Of a DNA stretch of 64,000 nucleotides, positions 8,585-16,967 are shown piece by piece. The notes under the pieces were generated by a model, which ran no database searches, was not told the origin of the DNA, and was given only the letters and a program-made list of their open reading frames with translations. Origin of the DNA: Mesobacillus sp. AQ2 (GTDB lineage Bacteria > Bacillota > Bacilli > Bacillales > Cytobacillaceae); contig NZ_CP126080.1 of the NCBI RefSeq assembly GCF_030122805.1, positions 1,121,001 through 1,185,000 on the forward strand. The letters are read 5' to 3'. A program made the translations under genes and the position numbers. Position 1 is the stretch's first letter. The number at the start of each line of letters is the position of its first letter.

Positions 8585-8774
8585 AAAAAGAGCAGCATTC
8601 TTCTCGATTTTCCTGTTCCTTGCAGTCAATGTCGTCGCCCTCTCGAACGCGATTGAGGGATATTATGGCCAGGAAGATGAGCGTGTATACGGCGCGGTGA
8701 TCGTCGCTTTGATTTCCACGATTTTGGCGACAACTGCTTTCTTCATGTGGAGGAAGGCAGAGTATAAAAAGTAA
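8577..8774 (+). CDS. Small two-helix membrane protein of the Rieske operon
   Basis: A 65-residue protein with hydrophobic segments at about residues 7-22 and 38-56, and a short charged link containing EGYYGQEDER. It overlaps the end of the Rieske gene by 8 bp and has GGGAGG upstream, so it is translationally coupled. I recognise no family. Its size and coupling suggest an assembly or anchoring subunit for the Rieske protein. Confidence 0.75.
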   Translation: MDKKRAAFFSIFLFLAVNVVALSNAIEGYYGQEDERVYGAVIVALISTILATTAFFMWRKAEYKK

Positions 8775-8828
8775 TCTGCCGGCGAAGATAAAAGGAGAGT
8801 TTCTTTCAATCTAAAAGGGAGGATTGAG

Positions 8829-9044
8829 ATGAAGAATCCTTTTCATCAAGACAGCCAAAAGGAAAGCATTGAGGATGTTTTGGAAAACACGGTCCAAATG
8901 GAAGAAGATTTGATGAGGACCTACCTGATCACGGCCGAGCGCGTCCATGACGATCCTGAACTGAAGGAACGTCTGGAGAATTTCGCCGAAGGCAATGCAA
9001 AACGGACGAAGCAGCTGATCGATGAGCTGCAAAAGGAAAACTAA
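8829..9044 (+). CDS. Small acidic helical protein, function unknown
   Basis: A 71-residue, strongly charged, probably all-helical protein with a likely helix pair (residues 10-40 and 45-70). Its pattern of E, H and D residues loosely recalls one helical hairpin of ferritin-like proteins, but no full metal site is visible. It is 54 bp after the membrane protein, has AAGGGAGG before its ATG, and ends at a strong bidirectional terminator, so it may be the last gene of the cluster. Confidence 0.6.
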   Translation: MKNPFHQDSQKESIEDVLENTVQMEEDLMRTYLITAERVHDDPELKERLENFAEGNAKRTKQLIDELQKEN

Positions 9045-9075
9045 GAAGAGCAGCGGGTGAACCGCTGCTCTTTCT
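9045..9075. terminator. Bidirectional terminator
   Basis: AAGAGCAGCGG pairs with CCGCTGCTCTT around a five-base loop, with T-rich flanks. It separates the respiratory cluster from the convergent gene at 9078. Confidence 0.88.
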
Positions 9076-9077
9076 GT

Positions 9078-9587
9078 TTAACCGAACTGGTTAGTCGGCA
9101 CAATTCGGATATTGTCCCCTTCGAATTTCCTTTCACCAAACAAGGTGATCAAAGTACAGCTCCTAATCCGGAATGGGCTCGCTTCGACTTCGTACTCGGC
9201 CAGAATCCCGGCCCCGAGCTCCTCGCCTGCTTCGTTCAAAGCCTGAACGTTTTGGCCTTCTAACGTCCGGAGCTTCGCTTTCATCAGGAACGCTTTCCAC
9301 TCTTCCCAATTTTTAATTAAGAAGGCCTTTTCTCCATTCTCCAGGTAGCCGAGCTGGCAGCCTCTTTCATCAATGGCATCTTCATTCCCGTAGCTTAACT
9401 CCATGACGATATCCCGCAAAAATTGGAATTCATCCAGGTCCAGATATGGATCGATGTGGAATTCCACTTCATTTCCTGTTCCCTTGATGGTGGCAAGTGT
9501 TTTATTGTTCATGATCACAGTTTGGTTTTTTATATGTTCTGATGCAATATGGTCGCTGGGAGTGCCCATTATTTTTAAAGTCAGCAT
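9078..9587 (-). CDS. Conserved-looking hypothetical protein
   Basis: A 169-residue soluble protein that I do not recognise. It starts MLTLKIMGTPSDHIAS and looks mostly beta-stranded with acidic segments, including a DERGCQLGYLENGEKAFLI stretch. It has no signal peptide or membrane segment. An open frame extends 25 codons further upstream, but ATG 9587 has AAGGAG at ideal distance, so it is chosen as the start. It is a single gene convergent with the respiratory cluster. Confidence 0.6.
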   Translation of the reverse strand: MLTLKIMGTPSDHIASEHIKNQTVIMNNKTLATIKGTGNEVEFHIDPYLDLDEFQFLRDIVMELSYGNEDAIDERGCQLGYLENGEKAFLIKNWEEWKAFLMKAKLRTLEGQNVQALNEAGEELGAGILAEYEVEASPFRIRSCTLITLFGERKFEGDNIRIVPTNQFG

Positions 9588-9961
9588 AACAATCTCCTTT
9601 TCGGTCGTCTTGTACCTTTCATTATAATGATTTTGCCCTATGAGCGGTGTGACAAACTTCATTTTAACCCCAGAAAGAAGAAAGCTAGTACGAAAGATAT
9701 AGAAGTCCCTTATTTTTCGACTAGAACTGCCAAATTACTGGATGGATTATTAAAATCATTACATTTTTTTCAGTGCTTGTAGCACAACTGAAAGCTTACT
9801 GAAATATTGAATGAAAAATAGTTTGATAGAATACAATGATAAGGTTTGAGTGCAAGCCGCAAAAGGGAAAAAGAATAGTTATCTAAAACAATTTTTCATG
9901 CCTGAAGGAGTCTGAGGGCTCTTTTTATGGATTGATATTATCGAGAGGTCGGAGGAAAGTC
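9588..9961. other. Intergenic region without a gene
   Basis: No coding frame with a ribosome site is visible. Near the right end (9903-9926) a weak hairpin, GAGTC with GGCTC, followed by TTTTT, lies just before the dynamin-like gene and could act as an attenuator. Otherwise I see only AT-rich promoter-like sequence. Confidence 0.4.
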
Positions 9962-12706
9962 ATGACATTTGAAGAGCAATTAATCAATAAGTCGTATTTT
10001 GAAACCTATATGGATTCAGGTAACAGGACACACCCAGTCCAGGTACTTGGAGAGCTTTACCTTGCCGAGCAGAAGAATGATATGCCTGACTTGGCAAACA
10101 TCCGTTTTGCGCAGGGGGAGGTCTATTTTCACCATAAAGACTATGAAGCGGCTATTTTTAAATGGGAAAACATCACGAATGAGCTGGAGCCCTGGGCAAA
10201 AAAGAATATGGGGGATGCGTTCCTGGAGCTTGGCCTGCTGACATCGGCGGAAGAGCTGTTCCTTTCGATTGAGACAGAAAGCGATGTACTGAAAATCGAG
10301 AGCGGCCTGCAGCTATTATCACTTTACATCGAGCAGGGAAAGCTCGATCAAGCAGTTGCTGTCATCAAAAAAGCTGTAGCACTTGATCCGGATTATCCAG
10401 GTGTGACCGAAATCGCCCGTTCGTTTTTCGAGGAGCAAAATGACTGGGGAAATGCGGTCGAGCTTGCTGTCAATGAGGGAATCCGGACTGGTTCGGCAAA
10501 ATGGTTTGATATCTTGACCCAGTATGTTGAACAGGGACGCACCGCCCAGTTCGCCCCTAATTATTTTAACGAGGCATTATCCGTGTTATTCCAGGTGGAC
10601 AGAAGCCGGTTTGAACAGCTCGCTGTATCCTTATGGCAAAGCTACCGGAACGAGAGCACCTACATGGCATGGTTAAGGGAATTCAATCAATTATTCAGCG
10701 GGATGGACGGAAACAGGAGAGATGGCTGGACAGAGCTTTCAGCGGTCTATCAGGAAAGCTATTTCGAATTGATTAATGGAGACATGCTGATCAAGGAAAT
10801 ATCGCCGCTGATCCCGGAATTGCTGACCAACTGGCTGAAAATAACAAGCCCGGTGAACAGCCTTGTCGCAGCGTCATCCATCATTGCCTGGAATGAGGTA
10901 TTTCCAGGATCGATTACGGCTTCGGCGATACATGATGCAGAGACATTAGTCCTGAACTCGAATGAGTACCATGATGGCTATAAGGATAGCATGATGTTGT
11001 TCGAGTCGATCATCAAATGGGCAGAAGAGCACGGGATTGAGGTTGGCAACAAGATTAAGTGGATGGTCCAGGAGTTACACGAGTCCAATGTCCATAATAT
11101 GCTGGTCGCCGGCGTGTCAGGCAATGGAAAGTCTTCCTTCGTCAACACGGTCGTGGGCGAAAAATTGCTTACTGCTCCGACTGCAGCGGTCATCCGTTTC
11201 ATGGATCAGGAAAACCCGGCAGCCCATGAAATAACTGATACGGAAATAAGACAGATCACGGATATTGAGGACTTCAAGGAGGCAGCAGGTGTCAGCCGCA
11301 AGAATCATAAGAATGAAACCATCATTGATTTCAAGGCAGACTTCCCATTCCTGCGCGATCATGACCTGGCGTTGATTGATACTCCGGGTGTCAACCGCAA
11401 TAACTATGATAGGCATCCGCTCTATAATTACTTGAGATTTGCCGATAGTCTGCTGTTCGTTCTTAATGCGAGTGATCCTTTTACGGAAAGAGAAAGGGAG
11501 ATACTCGGGAAAATATCAGAGTTTTTCCCGGATCTGAACATTCACTTCCTGTTGAATAAGATTGATGTGATATACGGACAGCAGGAAGCAGCGGAAGTTT
11601 TTGACCAGGCATGGGCAGAGGTCAGCCAATACTATCCGGATGCAAAAATGTTCGCCTTCTCATCCAATTACGATAATGCCCAGCAGCTGAAGGATTTCTC
11701 CAATTTTATTAAAACAACTAGAAACGCAGTCGATCTTGACCAGGAACGCACTGCTAAACTGCAGTTCTTTGTCAGACGAGCAATCACGTATTTGCTCGAT
11801 AAGCGGGTTGAACTCGAAAATAACCATATGGAGTCCATCAGCTGGAATGAGGAAATGGTCAGCAAGCTGAATGGTGCCATCAATCAGTTAGGCGATATTG
11901 AAGAGGAAAAGTCCCGCTCCATCCAGAAGTCATTCCGTAAAATCAAGGATGAGACGCGTGCGGAAATCATCGAGAAGGTTCCAGAATTACTGCGCAGCTG
12001 CTCTGACTTGGTGACGGAGGATAGTGATTTTGGTAAAATCCATTCGGAAATGGATCAGGAAATGAACAAGCGAATCGAAGAATATCTGGAAAAAACGGTA
12101 TTGCCAAAATTCCATTCCGATTTGAATGACTGGATCCAATTTTCGAAAGATGAGTTTGACCAGAGCCAGAATTATCTGGACGAAATGGCAGAGGGCTTTA
12201 ATTCGATGTACGGAGAAGAAAGGATCAGTCTTGACTGTGATTTCAGGGTACTTGATGACTGGCGCCGTGATGCGGACCGGATGACGAATGGGGTTCACTA
12301 TGAAAAGGTCAACATCATGAACCGTTCGACCCCTCAAGCCTTTTTCCTGAAAAGCGCCGGAAAGCTGCTTGGCGTCCTGCCGCAAAACAATACGATGCTT
12401 TATAACAGGTATAAATCCTATCTGGAGACAGAGGATTATTATGAAATTGGCGTAACCATCGCCAAGAAATTCCTGCAGCAATTCGAGATCTTCGAGAAAT
12501 CGATTGAACGCGATGTGAACTTGTTCTTCAAACAGCCTTTCATCGTTCTAGAAGAATCTGTAGAAGAAGCTAAGAACGAAATCGAACACGGTAAAAATGA
12601 ATTGGAAAAATTGAGAGTCAACCCGGAATTGTACCGCGATCCATTGACGCTTTATGAAGTGAAACTTCGTCAGTCTGAATGGATGACCGCAGCGGGCAGA
12701 GGTTGA
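9962..12706 (+). CDS. TPR-containing dynamin-like GTPase
   Basis: A 914-residue protein. Residues about 40-200 carry TPR-like helical repeats (for example LYLAEQKNDMPDLANIRFA and YEAAIFKWENI). A GTPase domain follows: G1 GVSGNGKSS at about 384-392, G3 DTPG at 473-476 and G4 NKID at 532-535. The C-terminal 300 residues are charged, helical and coiled-coil-like. This matches the bacterial dynamin-like layout, in which a long helical stalk follows the GTPase, but the N-terminal TPR fusion is less common. No clear membrane segment is seen. An upstream TTG (9932) is rejected because GGAGG precedes ATG 9962. It forms a single-gene unit. A role in membrane remodelling or stress is family-level inference. 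Confidence 0.82.
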   Translation: MTFEEQLINKSYFETYMDSGNRTHPVQVLGELYLAEQKNDMPDLANIRFAQGEVYFHHKDYEAAIFKWENITNELEPWAKKNMGDAFLELGLLTSAEELFLSIETESDVLKIESGLQLLSLYIEQGKLDQAVAVIKKAVALDPDYPGVTEIARSFFEEQNDWGNAVELAVNEGIRTGSAKWFDILTQYVEQGRTAQFAPNYFNEALSVLFQVDRSRFEQLAVSLWQSYRNESTYMAWLREFNQLFSGMDGNRRDGWTELSAVYQESYFELINGDMLIKEISPLIPELLTNWLKITSPVNSLVAASSIIAWNEVFPGSITASAIHDAETLVLNSNEYHDGYKDSMMLFESIIKWAEEHGIEVGNKIKWMVQELHESNVHNMLVAGVSGNGKSSFVNTVVGEKLLTAPTAAVIRFMDQENPAAHEITDTEIRQITDIEDFKEAAGVSRKNHKNETIIDFKADFPFLRDHDLALIDTPGVNRNNYDRHPLYNYLRFADSLLFVLNASDPFTEREREILGKISEFFPDLNIHFLLNKIDVIYGQQEAAEVFDQAWAEVSQYYPDAKMFAFSSNYDNAQQLKDFSNFIKTTRNAVDLDQERTAKLQFFVRRAITYLLDKRVELENNHMESISWNEEMVSKLNGAINQLGDIEEEKSRSIQKSFRKIKDETRAEIIEKVPELLRSCSDLVTEDSDFGKIHSEMDQEMNKRIEEYLEKTVLPKFHSDLNDWIQFSKDEFDQSQNYLDEMAEGFNSMYGEERISLDCDFRVLDDWRRDADRMTNGVHYEKVNIMNRSTPQAFFLKSAGKLLGVLPQNNTMLYNRYKSYLETEDYYEIGVTIAKKFLQQFEIFEKSIERDVNLFFKQPFIVLEESVEEAKNEIEHGKNELEKLRVNPELYRDPLTLYEVKLRQSEWMTAAGRG

Positions 12707-12713
12707 TTTTGAA

Positions 12714-12750
12714 AAGAAGATTCCCGGATTTGGGGGTCTTCTTTTTTTTT
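12714..12750 (+). terminator. Terminator after the dynamin-like gene
   Basis: GAAGATTCCC pairs with GGGGGTCTTC (two G-T pairs) and ends in nine T. Confidence 0.85.
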
Positions 12751-12793
12751 GAGACGCTTTTCTAAGAATATAAATTTAATTTTCATAATAGTA

Positions 12794-12822
12794 TTGACAA
12801 TATGATTACAGGAGTTTAAAGT
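12794..12822 (+). promoter_or_regulatory. Sigma-A promoter of the SAM riboswitch transcript
   Basis: A perfect -35 TTGACA (12794-12799) is followed after 17 bases by TAAAGT as a -10. The predicted start lies about 35 bp before the riboswitch. Confidence 0.6.
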
Positions 12823-12860
12823 AAAGTTTATCAATTTGCCAGATTAATTTAATAACGAAA

Positions 12861-12972
12861 TTCTCTTATCAAGAGTGGCAGAGGGACTGGCCCTATGACG
12901 CCCGGCAACCGTTCCATCAGGAATTGGTGCTAAATCCTGCAAAACGATATGTTTTGGAAGATAAGAGAGGAA
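12861..12972 (+). promoter_or_regulatory. SAM-I (S-box) riboswitch
   Basis: All landmarks of the S-box are present in order: P1 strand CTCTTATC, the AAGAGTGGCAGAGGGA segment, CCCGGCAACC, GGTGCTAAATCCTGC, and the closing P1 strand GATAAGAG. The closing strand continues as GAGAGG and can pair with the CCTCTC of the downstream terminator, the usual anti-terminator design. When S-adenosylmethionine is scarce the transporter genes are read; when it is abundant the terminator forms. Confidence 0.95.
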
Positions 12973-13000
12973 TCTGACCTTTTCATCATTTTGCGTTCGA

Positions 13001-13028
13001 AACCTCTCTTTTCTGGAGAGGTTTTTTT
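13001..13028 (+). terminator. Riboswitch-controlled terminator
   Basis: AACCTCTC pairs with GAGAGGTT around a short loop, followed by a T run. The 5' arm is complementary to the 3' edge of the riboswitch P1 helix, giving the mutually exclusive structures expected for S-box control. Confidence 0.9.
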
Positions 13029-13069
13029 ATTTGGGTTAGCTGAGCAGACACATTAAGGGGGAAATGCAG

Positions 13070-14170
13070 ATGAAAAGAGTTGGATTTAAAAAGGTGTTTT
13101 TAACGGCGGTTGCCTCAGCATTGCTGCTGACGGGCTGCGGCGGAGGAGAAACGAAGACGGTAAGCGGTCCTGTTGAGGGAGTTCCGGAGCGCTTTGCAAA
13201 AGGTGAGGAAGTCAAAATCAAAGTCATCCGCAAGATTGGCGGAGATGATCATACTGCACAGTTTTTAGCCGGAGCGAAGGCTGAAGGCGAGGCGCTTGGC
13301 TTCAAGGTGGACGTCTTTACTGCTAATGGAGATACAGCAAAATTCCATGACGCCATCAACCAGGGGCTGCAGCAGGACTATGACGGATTCATCATCTCAC
13401 ATGGTGATGACGCAGCAACTGTAGATGATGTAAAAAAATTGACGGATAAGGGCAAAAGTGTCGTGACGTTCGATTCGAATCCTGACCTTGCCAAGGTTGA
13501 AGGTGTAACACTTACTTCCCAGGATGACGAAGCACTGGCAACCCAGGCACTCGACCAGCTTGTGAAGGACCAAAATGGTGAAGCGAATATCGTTTACCTC
13601 TGGGTCGATGGCTTCCCGCCAATGGTCAGAAGAAATAAAGTTTATCAGGAAACGCTGAAGGCAAACCCTGGAATCAAAGAGGTTGAGAGATTTGGAGTTG
13701 CCGCAGCCGATACAAGTGTACAAACGCAGAATGCAGTGGCAGCGATGCTGAACAAACATCCAAAAGGAGAAATTGATGCGATCTTCGCGACATGGGATGC
13801 ATTTGCGATTGGCGCAGCTCGTGCCATTAAGGAAGCAGGGCGCGATGAAATCAAGATTTACGGAATTGATGTTTCCAATGCTGACCTTCAGGAAATCCAG
13901 GCAGAAGGCAGCCCATGGAAATACACAGCAGCCGTTGATCCGAAGCTGATTGGTGAAGTGAATATGAGATTGCTGGCGAAAAAGCTGGCTGGCGAAGAAA
14001 CACCTGCAGCTTATGACCTTGAAGCCTCACTGATATCACAGGAAGAGCTTCAGCAGTCAAAAAATCCAGTTAACATGGCCAACCTCGCAGAAATCATCGA
14101 CGAATGGGGCAAATCGGATGCATTTTTAGAAGATTGGATGAAAAAATTGAAGGATCACTATAAGAAATAA
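13070..14170 (+). CDS. Ribose-type ABC transporter substrate-binding lipoprotein under SAM riboswitch
   Basis: A 366-residue lipoprotein. The signal peptide ends in the lipobox LLTGC near residue 21. A periplasmic-binding-protein type I fold follows, with HTAQFLAGAKAEGEALGF near residue 60 and the domain-2 segment IDAIFATWDAFAIGAARAIKEAG, as in ribose and autoinducer-2 binding proteins. ATG 13070 is chosen over ATG 13064 because AGGGGG is eight bases upstream of it. The S-box in the leader means expression rises when methionine or SAM is low. That suggests a sulfur-bearing sugar such as methylthioribose, or a related salvage compound, as ligand; this is inference from regulation plus family. 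Confidence 0.85.
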   Translation: MKRVGFKKVFLTAVASALLLTGCGGGETKTVSGPVEGVPERFAKGEEVKIKVIRKIGGDDHTAQFLAGAKAEGEALGFKVDVFTANGDTAKFHDAINQGLQQDYDGFIISHGDDAATVDDVKKLTDKGKSVVTFDSNPDLAKVEGVTLTSQDDEALATQALDQLVKDQNGEANIVYLWVDGFPPMVRRNKVYQETLKANPGIKEVERFGVAAADTSVQTQNAVAAMLNKHPKGEIDAIFATWDAFAIGAARAIKEAGRDEIKIYGIDVSNADLQEIQAEGSPWKYTAAVDPKLIGEVNMRLLAKKLAGEETPAAYDLEASLISQEELQQSKNPVNMANLAEIIDEWGKSDAFLEDWMKKLKDHYKK

Positions 14171-14200
14171 CCATTGAAAGGGTTGTCTGATAAGTTTTAT

Positions 14201-14320
14201 AACGACTTTTTTAGCGACTTTTTCGATTATATAGCGAGTTTTCCAATTATATAGCGACTTTTTCGATTATATAGCGAGATTCTAATTTTTATAGCGAACT
14301 AGAAATTCTGTGCGATTTTT
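14201..14320. repeat. Phased array of TAGCGA words, 20-bp period, ending in a hairpin
   Basis: TAGCGA starts at 14212, 14232, 14252, 14272 and 14292, exactly 20 bp apart, preceded by a variant AACGAC near 14201. The last copy runs into GAACTAGAAA and, after a gap, TTTTTTCCAGTT, the same end hairpin as at 7.2 kb and 39.3 kb. The array lies between two genes of one transporter operon, so it is transcribed and untranslated. Confidence 0.9.
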
Positions 14321-14340
14321 TCCAGTTAAGAGAAACAAGA

Positions 14341-14370
14341 CAGACACTCTCAAACAAAAGAGAGTGTCTG
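14341..14370 (+). terminator. Strong intercistronic hairpin
   Basis: CAGACACTCT pairs perfectly with AGAGTGTCTG around a ten-base loop. Only a short T tract follows, so it may act as a partial terminator or a 3' end stabiliser that leaves the binding-protein message more abundant than the rest. Confidence 0.6.
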
Positions 14371-14401
14371 CTTTGCAGAATGGAAGGGAGGGGGAACACG
14401 G

Positions 14402-15898
14402 ATGATACTTGAAATGAAAAACATCAGTATTGAGTTTCCCGGCGTAAGGGCGCTGAACGGTGTGGATTTCAATACGGAAACTGGCAGGATCCACGCATTG
14501 ATCGGCGCGAACGGCGCAGGCAAGTCTACATTGATGAAGGTGCTTTCCGGCGCGCATGATCATTACACGGGAGAAATCCAGTTTGATGGCGAGTATGCGG
14601 AAATTAGGAAGCCAGCACATGCGCAAAAGCTCGGAATCCAGACAGTCTACCAGGAGGTCGATACAGCCATCATCCCGTCGCTTACAGTGGGCGAGAATAT
14701 CATGCTCAATCAAACGGTTCAGAATTTGGACAACAGGCACTGGATGAATTGGAAGCAGTTGTTTCAGCAGGCAGAAGACATTCTTAAAGGCATGAACCTT
14801 AAGCTGCCTGTTAAAAAGCTTGCCGGGGAACTGACGCTCGCGGAAAAACAGCTTGTTTTGATTGCTCGCGCGATTTCAAGCAATTGCTCATTTCTGATCC
14901 TTGACGAACCAACCGCTCCGCTCAGCCATATCGAAACATCGGAACTGTTCCGGATTGTCCGCGATTTGGCTAGAAGGAATGTAGGGATCATTTTCATTTC
15001 CCACCGGATGCCGGAAATCTTTGAATTATGCGATGAGCTTACGATCATGAGGAATGGCGAGTTCATTGCAAAGAGGGAAACTGCGGAAGTAGATCCACCG
15101 CAGGTGATTGAATATATGCTTGGGCGGCGGATGGAAGATCAGTTTCCGGCAAGATCCAATACATTCGGTAATCAATTGCTTGAAGTGGCAGGCCTATCGG
15201 ATGGGGATAAAGTAAGAAACACTTCATTCCATGTAAATGCAGGGGAGATTGTCGGGATTGCCGGCCTGGTCGGTGCCGGGAAGACGGAGCTGTGCAAAGC
15301 GCTTTTTGGCGCGTCACAAACCGTAAGCGGTACAGTGAGGCTTAATGGAAAAGAACTCAAACTGACGAGCCCGCATGCGGCAGTAAAAAGCGGAATGGCG
15401 CTGGTTCCGGAAGAGCGCCGTAAGGAAGGTGTCCTGGTAGCAGAATCGGTCAGCTCCAATCTGACAGCCGTCAGCTTAAAAAAGTTCTCCAAACTATTTG
15501 GTTTTATCGACCGGCGTTCTGAAAAGAACACAGCGCAGGAATACATAAAAGCTCTCGGCATCAAGACTCCATCAGAGTCGGCCAAAGTTGAAAACTTATC
15601 TGGAGGGAACCAGCAGAAGGTGGCGATTGGCAGATGGCTGCTTGCCGATGCCGATGTGTATATTTTTGACGAGCCGACAAAGGGTGTCGATGTTGGCGCG
15701 AAAAGAGATATTTTTGAGCTGATTGCGAAACTGGCAGCTGAGGGGAAGGGAATCATCTATGCTTCCTCAGAACTGTCAGAGATCGTCGGCATCACGGATC
15801 GGGTTTACGTGCTCTATGATGGTGAACCGGTCAAGGAACTCGAAACCGCCGAAACAACGGAAGAAGAACTATTATTTTATTCAACAGGAGGCAGATAG
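14402..15898 (+). CDS. Ribose-type ABC transporter ATP-binding protein (two NBDs)
   Basis: A 498-residue fused double ATPase of the RbsA/MglA type. NBD1 has Walker A GANGAGKST near residue 36 and Walker B FLILDEPTAPL near 168. NBD2 has a degenerate Walker A GLVGAGKTEL near 290, signature LSGGNQQK near 400 and Walker B VYIFDEPTKGVD near 420. Only one fully canonical Walker A is normal for the family. The first signature reads LTLAEKQL, also usual for RbsA. Start ATG follows GGGAGGGGG. It belongs with the flanking binding protein and permease. Confidence 0.9.
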   Translation: MILEMKNISIEFPGVRALNGVDFNTETGRIHALIGANGAGKSTLMKVLSGAHDHYTGEIQFDGEYAEIRKPAHAQKLGIQTVYQEVDTAIIPSLTVGENIMLNQTVQNLDNRHWMNWKQLFQQAEDILKGMNLKLPVKKLAGELTLAEKQLVLIARAISSNCSFLILDEPTAPLSHIETSELFRIVRDLARRNVGIIFISHRMPEIFELCDELTIMRNGEFIAKRETAEVDPPQVIEYMLGRRMEDQFPARSNTFGNQLLEVAGLSDGDKVRNTSFHVNAGEIVGIAGLVGAGKTELCKALFGASQTVSGTVRLNGKELKLTSPHAAVKSGMALVPEERRKEGVLVAESVSSNLTAVSLKKFSKLFGFIDRRSEKNTAQEYIKALGIKTPSESAKVENLSGGNQQKVAIGRWLLADADVYIFDEPTKGVDVGAKRDIFELIAKLAAEGKGIIYASSELSEIVGITDRVYVLYDGEPVKELETAETTEEELLFYSTGGR

Positions 15899-15899
15899 G

Positions 15900-16904
15900 A
15901 TGGAAGCCAAACTCCCATTGCATCAGGAAACGCCGCCGAAAAAGGCATTTGAGCTGTTCCAGTTCCTTTACAAATACGGGACGATCTTGACGATCTTTGT
16001 GCTGATCGCTGTCTTCGCGGCTGCGAACCCAAGTTTTATCAACGGCGATAATGTCATCAATATCTTAAGATCGATCTCCATCGTTACGATCATCGCGATC
16101 GGCATCACCATTTCCCTTACGGTGGATGGCTTTGATTTATCGGTCGGTTCTGTGGCCTCGTTATCAAATGCGGTTGTCATCTCGATGTTCGTCTGGTTTT
16201 CGCAGAACACCCTGATTGCCGTTTTATCCGCGATCGCGGCAGCCTTGATTGTGGGTGCACTTAATTCGCTGATGATCGTCAAGCTGAAGATTCCGGACAT
16301 GCTGATGACACTTGCGATGATGTTCATCATCCAGGGAACGGCGCTGACGTATACAAAGGGCGCGACGGTCTCGGAAAACATGATCCTGCCAGATGGCAGT
16401 TTTTCAACAGGGGCAATCAGTCCATTTTTTGCAAAAATAGGGCAGGTTCCGTGGATTATTCTAATCATGGCTGTTGCCGTGATCATCGTCCATATTTTTC
16501 TGACCTATACAAAGCATGGCCGCTATATGTATGTCATCGGAGGGAACAAGGAAGCGGCGAGACTTTCAGGCATTCCGGTCAACCGCTATAAAACAGGTGC
16601 CTATCTGCTTTCGGCCCTATTCGCGGCAATTGGCGGAATCGTTCTGGCATCCCGTGTCATGACCGCAGAAATCAATGCGGGTTCGCCGTATTTAATGGAT
16701 GCCGTGGCCGCTGCCTTTATCGGCTTTTCCGTCCTCGGGGCCGGCAAGCCGAACGCATTCGGAACCTTCATCGGGGCAGTGCTGATCGGCATTTTGCAAA
16801 ATGGCCTTGTGATGATGTCCGTGCCATATTATGCGATGGATATCGTGAAGGGAACCGTGCTGGCCTTTGCCCTGGGAATCACGTATTATAAGCAGAAGCA
16901 TTGA
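15900..16904 (+). CDS. Ribose-type ABC transporter permease
   Basis: A 334-residue RbsC-like permease with eight to ten membrane segments. Family marks include GITISLTVDGFDLSVGSVASLSNAV near residue 65 and the cytoplasmic loop YVIGGNKEAARLSGIPV near 205 that contacts the ATPase. The start ATG at 15900 lies one base after the ATPase stop, with AGGAGG upstream, so the two are coupled. The open frame extends much further upstream, but that part overlaps the ATPase gene in another frame. A terminator closes the operon. Confidence 0.9.
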   Translation: MEAKLPLHQETPPKKAFELFQFLYKYGTILTIFVLIAVFAAANPSFINGDNVINILRSISIVTIIAIGITISLTVDGFDLSVGSVASLSNAVVISMFVWFSQNTLIAVLSAIAAALIVGALNSLMIVKLKIPDMLMTLAMMFIIQGTALTYTKGATVSENMILPDGSFSTGAISPFFAKIGQVPWIILIMAVAVIIVHIFLTYTKHGRYMYVIGGNKEAARLSGIPVNRYKTGAYLLSALFAAIGGIVLASRVMTAEINAGSPYLMDAVAAAFIGFSVLGAGKPNAFGTFIGAVLIGILQNGLVMMSVPYYAMDIVKGTVLAFALGITYYKQKH

Positions 16905-16914
16905 TCGGCAAGTG

Positions 16915-16955
16915 AAAAAGCCGGATTTGGCAGCTACCCAAATCCGGCTTTTCCT
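16915..16955 (+). terminator. Terminator of the riboswitch-controlled operon
   Basis: AAAAGCCGGATTTGG pairs with CCAAATCCGGCTTTT around a short loop, ending in a T-rich tract. Confidence 0.9.
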
Positions 16956-16967
16956 TTTGTCAAACAC

